This document shows positions 1 to 6,952 of a stretch of 12,500 bases of DNA, piece after piece (position 1 is the stretch's first letter; every line of letters starts with the position of its first letter). The notes under the pieces were generated by a model. That model was not told the DNA's origin and did not search any database. It saw only the letters and a program-made list of their open reading frames with translations. The translations under genes and the position numbers were made by a program. Source of the DNA: Halisarca cf. caerulea (taxonomy: Eukaryota > Porifera > Demospongiae > Chondrillida > Halisarcidae); assembly GCA_963170055.1 (NCBI GenBank), contig CAUJGJ010000296.1, forward strand, positions 1 to 12,500, written 5' to 3'.

Positions 1-49
1 CCTCTTGGACGACGAGCAAGTAGTCCAAAAGAGCTGCCCGGAAAAAATA
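1..49 (+). CDS. babam1: BABAM1/MERIT40 homologue, exon (5' part outside window)
   Basis: This is the 3' part of an internal coding exon that begins before the window. Read from base 2 it gives 16 residues ending in S-C-P-E-K-I, then a GTGAGC donor at 50-55 with phase 0. In vertebrate BABAM1, as I recall it, the same C-P-E-K-(V/I) stands immediately before the first beta strand of the vWA-like domain. The next exon, at 5386, continues exactly with that strand in the matching phase. BABAM1 (MERIT40, NBA1) is a structural subunit that holds BRCC36, BRCC45/BRE and Abraxas together in the nuclear BRCA1-A complex (K63-ubiquitin editing at DNA breaks) and in cytoplasmic BRISC. The upstream acidic linker reads L-L-D-D-E-Q. 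Alone this piece would be unidentifiable; the identification rests on the four-exon assembly. Confidence 0.85.
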
Positions 50-128
50 GTGAGCCCAACTTGGCGGCGCTGTCATGCCGGTTTCTTTGTTTCGTAGACA
101 CACTACAGGTTTTGTCCTCTTATTATTC
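50..128 (+). other. Start of intron A, no recognisable feature
   Basis: The GTGAGC donor is followed by ordinary sequence up to the first minisatellite. Intron A as inferred runs from 50 to 5385, 5336 bp, and consists mainly of tandem arrays described in separate entries. Confidence 0.7.
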
Positions 129-895
129 ATGTGTTCCTACGCTGTCTATGTGTTCCTATGCTGTCTATGTGTTCCTATGCTGTGTATGTGTTCCTATGCT
201 GTGTATGTGTTCCTATACTGTGTATGTGTTCCTATACTGTGTATGTGTTCCTATGCTGTCTATGTGTTCCTATGCTGTCTATGTGTTCCTATGCTGTCTA
301 TGTGTTCCTATACTGTCTATGTGTTCCTATCCTGTGCATGTGTTCCTATGCTGTCTATGTGTTCCTATACTGTCTATGTGTTCCTAAGCTGTCTATGTGT
401 TCCTACGCTGTCTATGTGTTCCTATGCTGTCTATGTGTTCCTATGCTGTCTATGTGTTCCTATCCTGTGTATGTGTTCCTATGCTGTGTATGTGTTCCTA
501 TGCTGTGTATGTGTTCCTATGCTGTCTATGTGTTCCTATGCTGTCTATGTGTTCCTATACTGTCTATGTGTTCCTATCCTGTGTATGTGTTCCTATGCTG
601 TCTATGTGTTCCTATACTGTGTATGTGTTCCTATGCTGTCTATGTGTTCCTATACTGTCTATGTATTCCTATGCTGTCTATGTGTTCCTATGCTGTCTAT
701 GTGTTCCTATGCTGTCTATGTGTTCCTATGCTGTCTATGTGTTCCTATGCTGTCTATGTGTTCCTATGCTGTCTATGTGTTCCTATGCTGTCTATGTGTT
801 CCTATACTATCTATGTGTTCCTATCCTGTGTATGTGTTCCTATACTGTCTATGTGTTCCTATGCTGTCTATGTGTTCCTATCCTGTGTATGTGTT
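129..895. repeat. 19-bp minisatellite, 40 units, no indels
   Basis: The unit is ctatgtgttcctatgctgt. The anchor gtgtt recurs from 131 to 891, a span of 760 bp that equals exactly 40 x 19, so no unit has gained or lost a base. Most variation is at two sites: the base before ctgt (G, A or C) and the base after it (C or G); rare singletons include an A at about 389. The unit has no stop codon in any + frame and 19 is not a multiple of 3, so all three + frames are open for hundreds of bases and read the same 19-residue Cys/Tyr/Val-rich repeat. These reading frames are by-products of the repeat and not genes. The opposite strand has TAG in every unit. Confidence 0.97.
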
Positions 896-1299
896 GTATG
901 CATGTACATGTGTATTTGTATTCAACTGGGCATATGTACGTACATGTATATTTATATTCATCTATGTACATAATATTATGTGTACATGTGTACTTGTATT
1001 CATCTGTGCATATCTATATGTGTATTTGTATTCACCTATGTATGTGTGAACATGTATTTGTCTTCATCTGTGCACACATACAACAGTGTGTATTTATCTT
1101 CATCTATGTATACGTACATGTGTATTTGTATTCACCTACATATGTATGTGTGAATATGTATTTGTCTTCATCTGTGCATACGTACCTGTATTCAACTATG
1201 CATACGTACATGTGTATTTGTGTTCATCTATGCATATATACATCAGATTCTGTATTTCACATATCCGTGGTATGCTTATTTGACATACAACCATACATT
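896..1299. repeat. Degenerate T/G-rich tandem repeat, spacing about 32-42 bp
   Basis: Loose copies of tgtgtatttgtattcatct with catacgtacatg spacers recur at, for example, 907, 943, 985 and 1017. The spacing is irregular, so this is an old or imprecise array linking the 19-bp and 28-bp arrays. Open + frames continue here from the 19-bp array but show no protein-like composition. Confidence 0.75.
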
Positions 1300-1722
1300 C
1301 ATGAACTTGGAGTAGGCTATGTATATGCTGTTGTGTGTGTGTGTGTGTGTGTGTACATGAATGTATGCTGTAGTGTGTGTGTACGTGAACGTATGCTGTA
1401 GTGTGTGTGTACGTGAACGTATGCTGTAGTGTGTGTGTACGTGAACGTATGCTGTAGTGTGTGTGTGTACGTGAACGTATGCTATAGTGTGTGTGTATGG
1501 GAACGTATGCTGTAGTGTGTGTGTACGTGAACTTATGCTGTAGTGTGTGTGTACGTGAACGTATGCTGTAGTGTGTGTGTACATAAATGTATGCTGTAGT
1601 ATGTATGTGTACGTGAATGTATGCTGTAGTGTGTGTGTATGTGAATGTATGCTGTAGTGTATGTGTACATGAATGGATGCTGTAGTGTGTGTGTACATGA
1701 ACTTGGAGTAGGTTATGTGTGT
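1300..1722. repeat. 28-bp minisatellite bracketed by a direct repeat
   Basis: The unit starts gtatgctgtagtgtgtgtgt and ends acgtgaac, 28 bp in all. Unit starts fall at 1363, 1391, 1419, 1447, 1477, 1505, 1533, 1561, 1589, 1619, 1647 and 1675; the two 30-bp steps are each explained by one extra dinucleotide. A 23-bp sequence beginning catgaacttggagtagg, with one mismatch, flanks the array at 1300-1322 and 1696-1718. A (GT)11 run lies at 1333-1354 before the first full unit. The minus strand reads as a His/Thr-rich frame, an artefact of the CA-rich complement. Confidence 0.93.
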
Positions 1723-1724
1723 GC

Positions 1725-1770
1725 TATATATATGTATATATATATAATTATATATATATACATATATATA
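1725..1770. repeat. 46-bp perfect AT palindrome
   Basis: The sequence is self-complementary about the centre of aatt at 1746-1749. Even the single G at 1734 and single C at 1761 pair across the axis, so this is more than a plain (TA)n run. It could extrude as a cruciform or cause replication slippage; that is inference from structure only. Confidence 0.9.
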
Positions 1771-1772
1771 TA

Positions 1773-1774
<2 letters not shown>

Positions 1775-1816
<42 letters not shown>
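1775..1816. repeat. (GT)21 microsatellite
   Basis: An uninterrupted run of 21 GT dinucleotides lies four bases after the AT palindrome. Runs of this length favour Z-DNA and are usually length-polymorphic. Confidence 0.97.
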
Positions 1817-1819
<3 letters not shown>

Positions 1820-2391
1820 GTTTATCAGAAATACAGTGAAATGTCTCCTATCAGACGTGCAATGGAACTTCAGCAAGTGTCAGCTGAGGAGGTTGTTTAA
1901 GCACGGAGTGATTATTAACTTTCTGTAATATGGTGGCTGTAACTTGTAAGACAATCGTAGAGCTATTAACATAGTTTATAACATGGATGAGAATGTCAGA
2001 TTATATAGCGATGTCAAATTACAGATGTTTCAAGGTGGGAGTTTTCTGTGAAGAGCAGTGGTAGACCTTGGCAACGACGAATGGCTAAACCAATAGCGTA
2101 TTTGTGGGGTGCTTCGGAAGTTAGTTCTGGTAATCTGCTTGTGTCAGATCGGACATTGCTGCTCCACTGTGTTTGCGGCACTGTCGACTTGCTAGTGGTA
2201 TTGTCACTGTGATGGTTACAGCGTTACCACACTCGTGAAAGATCGCCTCTTTTGTAAGACCAGCCTTACTGGGAACAATTGCACATTTGTCCCATACTAA
2301 ATTCCCCCTCACCAGAGACCACCTCTTTTGAGGCACCCCATTTCACCTGTCCCTAAGGGTGGTCTCTCAAAGGAGGCACTACTGTAGTAAG
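1817..2391. other. Intronic DNA without a recognised gene; one 10-bp inverted repeat
   Basis: No protein-like reading frame was found; the 71-codon minus frame at 2121-2336 resembles nothing I know. Near the end, agagaccacc at 2314-2323 is the exact reverse complement of ggtggtctct at 2358-2367. Each arm is followed by a similar GAGGCAC-containing stretch. This may be the decayed end of a DNA transposon, but I see no partner end. Confidence 0.4.
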
Positions 2392-2440
2392 GTCACTGTC
2401 ACTGTCACAGTGCTAACATTGCTGTTCTGTGGTATTATTT

Positions 2441-3905
2441 CTGTTGCTGTGATAGCAACGCTGTCACTGTGATGACAACACTGTCACTGTGATAGCAACG
2501 CTGTCACTGTGATAGCAACACTGTCACTGTGATAGCAACACTGTCACTGTGATAGCAACACTGTCACTGTGATAGCAACGCTGTCACTGTGATGACAACA
2601 CTGTCACTGTGATAGCAACACTGTCACTGTGATAGCAACACTGTCACTGTGATGACAACACTGTCACTGTGATAACCACACTGTCACTGTGATGACAACA
2701 CTGTCACTGTGATAGCAACACTGTCACTGTGATGGCAACGCTGTCACTGTGATGACAACACTGTCACTGTGATAGCAACGCTGTCACTGTGATAGCAACA
2801 CTGTCACTGTGATAACCACACTGTCACTGTGATAGCAACACTGTCACTGTGATAGCAACCCTGTCACTGTGATGGCAACGCTGTCACTGTGTTAGCAACA
2901 CTGTCACTGTGATGACAACACTGTCACTGTGATAGCAACACTGTCACTGTGTTTATGTCACTGTCACTGTGATGACAACACTGTCACTGTGATAGCAACA
3001 CTGTCACTGTGATAGCAACACTGTCACTGTGATAGCAACACTGTCACTGTGATAGCAACGCTGTCACTGTGATGACAACACTGTCACTGTGATAGCAACA
3101 CTGTCACTGTGATAGCAACACTGTCACTGTGATGACAACACTGTCACTGTGATAACCACACTGTCACTGTGATGACAACACTGTCACTGTGATAGCAACA
3201 CTGTCACTGTGATGGCAACACTGTCACTGTGATGACAACACTGTCACTGTGATAGCAACGCTGTCACTGTGATAGCAACACTGTCACTGTGATAACCACA
3301 CTGTCACTGTGATAGCAACACTGTCACTGTGATAGCAACGCTGTCACTGTGATGGCAACGCTGTCACTGTGTTAGCAACACTGTCACTGTGATGACAACA
3401 CTGTCACTGTGATAGCAACACTGTCACTGTGTTTATGTCACTGTCACTGTGATGACAACACTGTCACTGTGATAGCAACACTGTCACTGTGATAGCAACA
3501 CTGTCACTGTGATAGCAACACTGTCACTGTGATAGCAACACTGTCACTGTGATAACCACACTGTCACTGTGATAGCAACACTGTCACTGTGATAACCACA
3601 CTGTCACTGTGATAGCAACACTGTCACTGTGATAGCAACACTGTCACTGTGATGACAACACTGTCACTGTGATGACAACACTGTCACTGTGATAACCACA
3701 CTGTCACTGTGATGACAACACTGTCACTGTGATAGCAACACTGTCACTGTGTTAACCACACTGTCACTGTGATAGCAACACTGTCACTGTGATAACCACA
3801 CTGTCACTGTGATAGCAACGCTGTCACTGTGATGACAACACTGTCACTGTGATGACAACACTGTCACTGTGATAGCAACGCTGTCACTGTGTTAACCACA
3901 CTGTC
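2441..3905. repeat. 20-bp minisatellite, more than 72 units, constant and variable halves
   Basis: Between 2461 and 3900 there are exactly 72 units of 20 bp with no indel. The first half, ctgtcactgt, is unchanged in all 72 by eye. All variation is in the second half, where I count gatagcaaca 27, gatgacaaca 18, gatagcaacg 8, gataaccaca 8, gatggcaac(g/a) 4, gttagcaaca 2, gtttatgtca 2, gttaaccaca 2 and gatagcaacc 1. The dyad TCAC-T-GTGA spans the two halves; gatgaca variants extend it to TGTCA-N6-TGACA. Every frame has stops, so it is not coding. Diverged units continue on both sides. Confidence 0.98.
2501..3539. repeat. 480-bp higher-order repeat inside the 20-bp array
   Basis: Compared with itself at an offset of 480 bp (24 units), 2501-3059 matches 2981-3539 over 559 bp with two differences by eye: G2740 against A3220, and C2860 against G3340. 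Rare variants such as gtttatgtca (2951 and 3431) and gttagcaaca (2891 and 3371) recur at the same places. This indicates a recent block duplication, probably by unequal exchange in register. Confidence 0.93.
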
Positions 3906-4130
3906 ATGGTGCTAACATCGGTAACATAGCTGTCCTGTGCTAATGTCACTGTTGTTGTGCTAACAACACTGTCCCGTGCTATTAGTGCCGTCTCATCCTG
4001 TTAACATCACTTTTACTATGTTCACGCCACTGTTACAGTGTTGACATTACCGGCCCTATATTGGCATGGCTGTTACTGTGTTGCTGTTGTTGTCTCTATG
4101 GTAACATCGCTGTCACACCTCTGTGAGTAC
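3906..4130. repeat. Decayed edge of the 20-bp array
   Basis: Irregular copies of ctgtcctgtgctaa, tgttaacatcac, ctgttacagtg and gctgttactgtgttg recur at about 18-22 bp. They look like old, diverged units of the neighbouring array. A shorter decayed edge lies on the other side at about 2392-2440. Confidence 0.7.
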
Positions 4131-4220
4131 ACATCATGTTATTACCACTGAGGTATATTCCTCCACTCCCGTTCACAGCAGATCTGTGTATATGTTCGTA
4201 GTAGTTACCTCATGGCTTCC

Positions 4221-4302
4221 TAGGGAGTAACATGTTCACTGACCGAAGGCCCGAGGGCAAGTAGCACCCGAGGGATAAGGTTAGTAAACATTTTGCTCCC
4301 TA
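4221..4302. mobile_element. MITE-like short inverted-repeat element
   Basis: The outer 16 bp at 4221-4236 and 4287-4302 are inverted complements at 14 of 16 positions; the core is agggagtaacatgtt against aacattttgctccct. The ends read TA-GGGAG and CTCCC-TA, so the outer TA may be a target duplication like that of Tc1/mariner or PIF/Harbinger MITEs. The interior is GC-rich with two copies of cccgaggg at 4250-4257 and 4267-4274. With 82 bp there is no coding capacity. The family is unknown to me. Confidence 0.55.
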
Positions 4303-5385
4303 AAGAAGGCATGTGGTAACAATTTATTCCCTCTTGTTGCCTCTCTAGCAGCTGCGCTGCCTGTGTTGTGTACGAGCTGGCATGTGTTATTTGAAGGTGT
4401 GTGCTTGCCTGATACTGCCCCAGCTAGCTGGGTAGTGCCACAAATGCTGCCCACTCGGTTCCCTTCATGCATGACGTCATTGGGTGCTGCACACACACGT
4501 ACACAGTGTATTTTATATTTCTGTATGCTCAGTGTAGACTCTTGTATACTCTGTGTAGACTCGATCTTGTATGTTCAGTGTACACTGTTATAACAAACTC
4601 CTCTAGTAGTGAAAACTTCTCCAGAACAGACTGCTTTTGTGGGTCCAGATGCGTAGATCTCCATGCGAGTGAAATAACCTCCAAATAGTGGAAACCTCCA
4701 TGCAGCAAGCTGTTTTTCTGTTCCCAAAGAATACATGTATTTGTTATATAGAGGTCCGTATGTGTTCCTTTGGTTCCTTACCACTTTCAAGCCCAATGTT
4801 TGTGTATTTCAGGTATTAGAATATTCACGATGCAGACGTCACGAGAGTGTTATGTGTTAAGGCTTGTACACATCTTTTTGGAGAATACATTACGCAATAG
4901 AGTAGCATGAATGAATGCTTAGTACATGTCATGTGCATACGGACAGGGCTAAACAGCAATACAACACAACAATCCATGCAAGTTGAATATACAGTAGTTA
5001 TGAATGTACAGTAATTATGATAGTGTTACTGGATAGCTCCAGCAATGAGAGCTGGAGGCTTGTACACACTACAGACACAGTGTAGTGGAACCTCTCATGG
5101 TGGACTCTCCCAAATATGGACACAATAACCTCTGTACAAAGGACACAGCTTGAGTTCCCAAAGTAGTTGCTCCATGTAATGCTTATACATGTTGACCTCC
5201 CAAAAAGGACAACCTCCTTACAAAGAACACATAGAGCTGACCCACAGTGTCCCTTACATAGTTGTGTTTGTAAATCCTTGTTTATTGGAAGAACATCACC
5301 ATAGCATTGGCATAGCAGTTCAATGTTATACAAATGTCTGCTTTTGGTTGCTAAATGCTTTGATGTTGTGCTTTTGCCATTCTAG
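4303..5385. other. Rest of intron A, degenerate repeat fragments, no gene
   Basis: No convincing coding frame was found apart from the exon that follows. Three loose copies of gtatgctcagtgtagactc begin at 4523, 4544 and 4569. The motif tagtggaaacctcc occurs three times in diverged form, at 4607-4620, 4686-4699 and 5083-5096. After the last copy come two similar stretches, acctctgtacaaaggacac and acctccttacaaagaacac. This style of sequence is common in old DNA-transposon remnants of invertebrates, but I cannot name the family. The intron ends in cttttgccattctag, a good polypyrimidine tract and acceptor. Confidence 0.5.
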
Positions 5386-5444
5386 ATTTTCTGCATAGAT
5401 CTCTCTGATGAGTTGGATAAGACTTTTCTGTTGTCACGAGACAA
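5386..5444 (+). CDS. babam1: BABAM1/MERIT40 homologue, exon encoding first vWA strand
   Basis: This 59-bp exon lies between the acceptor gccattctag (AG at 5384-5385) and a consensus GTGAGT donor at 5445. Only one frame is open, phase 0 at entry and phase 2 at exit, reading I-F-C-I-D-L-S-D-E-L-D-K-T-F-L-L-S-R-D. The F-C-I-D-L-S-D-E stretch matches the hydrophobic first strand and D-L-S-E-E of vertebrate BABAM1. At this place a canonical vWA domain has the metal-binding D-x-S-x-S; here, as in recalled BABAM1 proteins, the second serine is absent, so this is a vWA fold probably without a working metal site. Entry phase agrees with the exon ending at 49 and exit phase with the exon at 6261. Confidence 0.9.
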
Positions 5445-5518
5445 GTGAGTTTTCCTTAACATCCGTTTCAGTACTTTGAATAGGCCTGCATATCGTGTAC
5501 TGGTCGTATGTCTTAACA

Positions 5519-5634
5519 CATATGTACACACGCACACAAACACACATGCATGCATTCACGCACTTATGCACACACATATGCATGCACGTGCACACACACA
5601 CATACACACATACGCACACGCACATGCACACACA

Positions 5635-5683
<49 letters not shown>

Positions 5684-5709
5684 CACACACACACGCACAT
5701 GCACACACA

Positions 5710-5741
<32 letters not shown>

Positions 5742-5776
5742 GCACGCACACAGTGACACACACACACAACACACAT

Positions 5777-5850
<74 letters not shown>

Positions 5851-5904
5851 GCACGCACACAGTGACACACACACACAACACACATGCACACACACATACA
5901 CATA
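5519..5904. repeat. Compound (CA)n microsatellite with a 109-bp internal duplication
   Basis: Long CA runs are interspersed with GCAC, ATGC and AACAC interruptions. The block with gcacgcacgcacacagtgac starts at 5738 and recurs at 5847, 109 bp later, followed both times by acacaacacacatgcac. The His/Thr-rich + frames and Cys/Val-rich - frames here are artefacts. The array occupies nearly half of intron B (5445-6260, 816 bp). Confidence 0.95.
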
Positions 5905-6260
5905 TTGTTATACATGTACACACTCATACCCGCAAACATTTCCAGAACTCGCAATCATATATAGAATAAGCTAAATTCAGAAAGCCTCAAGAACGAACAA
6001 CCAAATTGGAAAATTTGTAGAAAACACTTACATAAAGAATTAGTATCTAATATGAACTGAGTGTTAACTGTAGTGTAACTCTGTGACTCTGATTTTATTG
6101 TCCTTACTTCTTGTTTCACTCCTGCAATTGAATGATTTGTTACAGTAAAAAAGATATAAAAAATAATTGACTCGAATACATATGTGTTGTTCCAATGTGC
6201 TCCATGTGTACTTACTTGTTTATGTGTTGTTCATTGCTTTGTATTCCTACGCGTTACTAG
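5905..6260. other. 3' part of intron B, no recognisable feature
   Basis: AT-rich ordinary intron sequence ends in the T-rich tract ttgctttgtattcctac and the acceptor gcgttactag. I saw no repeats or RNA genes. Confidence 0.6.
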
Positions 6261-6378
6261 GAGCTACTCACTCAGGACAATATGGCGGAATTGTGTGGAG
6301 TTATTTGTGTACAACAAGCATCTACTCAGTCCTGATCATCAGTATGGAGTCATAGTGCTCCGGGACGCAGCAATATGG
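6261..6378 (+). CDS. babam1: BABAM1/MERIT40 homologue, vWA-like domain exon
   Basis: This 118-bp exon completes the split codon (AA+G, Lys) and gives 39 more residues, from S-Y-S-L-R-T-I-W through E-L-F-V-Y-N-K-H and D-H-Q-Y-G-V-I-V to A-A-I-W. It ends at phase 0 before a GTGGGT donor at 6379. It aligns without gaps to the recalled BABAM1 segment E-M-F-V-R-T-K-H ... S-H-E-F-A-L-V-V-V ... T-A-W. From D-L-S in the previous exon to F-V here is 32 residues against 33 in the recalled human protein, which favours acceptor 6260 over the in-frame AG at 6275. A second AG directly follows (TAGGAG), so one residue may vary. The segment forms a helix and the second strand of the vWA-like core. Confidence 0.9.
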
Positions 6379-6499
6379 GTGGGTGTCTTAGGCTGGTGTA
6401 TGCATCCTCGCTGTCCGTGTCTTAGACTTATAACATTTTTGTGTGTTTCTTATTACTGAGTTCACTACTATTGAGTTGTACAACCCTCCCCTGCACCAC
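6379..6499. other. Start of intron C, no recognisable feature
   Basis: The GTGGGT donor is followed by about 120 bp of unremarkable sequence before the 33-bp minisatellite. Intron C as inferred is 6379-12312, 5934 bp, of which 3370 bp is the inserted retroelement. Confidence 0.6.
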
Positions 6500-6776
6500 T
6501 TGTCCAACTTCCTGTATATTTTTTGATACCGCACTACTTCCTGTACATACCCTTCCTGGTACTGTACTACTTCCTCTACGTACATTTCCTGGTACTGTAC
6601 TACTTCCTGTACGTACCCTTCCTGGTACTCTACTAATTCCTGTACATACCCTTCCTGGTACTGTACTACTTCCTCTACGTACATTTCCTGGTACTGTACT
6701 ACTTCCTGTACGAACCCTTCCTGGTTCTGTACTACTTCCTCTACGTACAGTTCCTGGTACTGTACTACTTCCTGTA

Positions 6777-6779
<3 letters not shown>
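6500..6779. repeat. 33-bp minisatellite, left part (retroelement target)
   Basis: Unit starts at ggtactgtac or its variants fall at 6558, 6591, 6624 and so on to 6756, an exact 33-bp step; a decayed unit starts at 6525. Two main types occur. One has cctctacgtacattt and the other cctgtacgtaccctt. The array stops at cctgtacat (6771-6779), where the retroelement poly(A) tract begins, and it resumes in the same phase at 10150. Because 33 is divisible by 3, long open frames appear on both strands; they read 11-residue repeats and are not genes. Confidence 0.95.
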
Positions 6780-6811
<32 letters not shown>

Positions 6812-6824
6812 GTGCACACATATT

Positions 6825-6830
6825 TTTATT
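6825..6830 (-). promoter_or_regulatory. AATAAA polyadenylation signal of the retroelement
   Basis: TTTATT on the + strand is AATAAA on the element strand, 16 nt before the A tract. This is normal spacing and indicates that the copied RNA was a polyadenylated transcript. Confidence 0.8.
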
Positions 6831-6952
6831 ATCAAACAATACTATACAATAGAAAATAATAATTACAGATGGAGTAACTGTATAGGAAAAAGTATTGTCA
6901 TAAACATGCAGAAATAGATAGATAATATTTGATATACTGAAATAGTCAGACA

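Noticed and set aside
61..1401. Three long overlapping + frames (up to 334 codons) rich in Cys, Val and Tyr
   Set aside because: They arise because a 19-bp unit without stop codons rotates through all frames; the frames give the same repeat and lie inside an intron.
2121..2336. 71-codon minus frame with plausible amino-acid variety
   Set aside because: No recognisable motif, short, and inside an intron; indistinguishable from chance.
2461..3900. CRISPR-like repeat-spacer look of the 20-bp array
   Set aside because: The constant part is only 10 bp, the variable part is drawn from a few related states, and the context is a eukaryotic intron.
2461..3900. Box C-like GTGATGA motifs suggesting intronic C/D snoRNAs
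   Set aside because: They belong to the repeat unit and have no matching box D (CTGA) or terminal stems.
5434..5974. His/Thr-rich and Cys/Val-rich frames over the CA microsatellite
   Set aside because: Low-complexity products of dinucleotide repeats on both strands.
6388..6835. Minus-strand frames starting with poly-Lys and continuing in an 11-residue repeat
   Set aside because: They read through the retroelement A tail into the 33-bp array; period 33 keeps frames open by chance.
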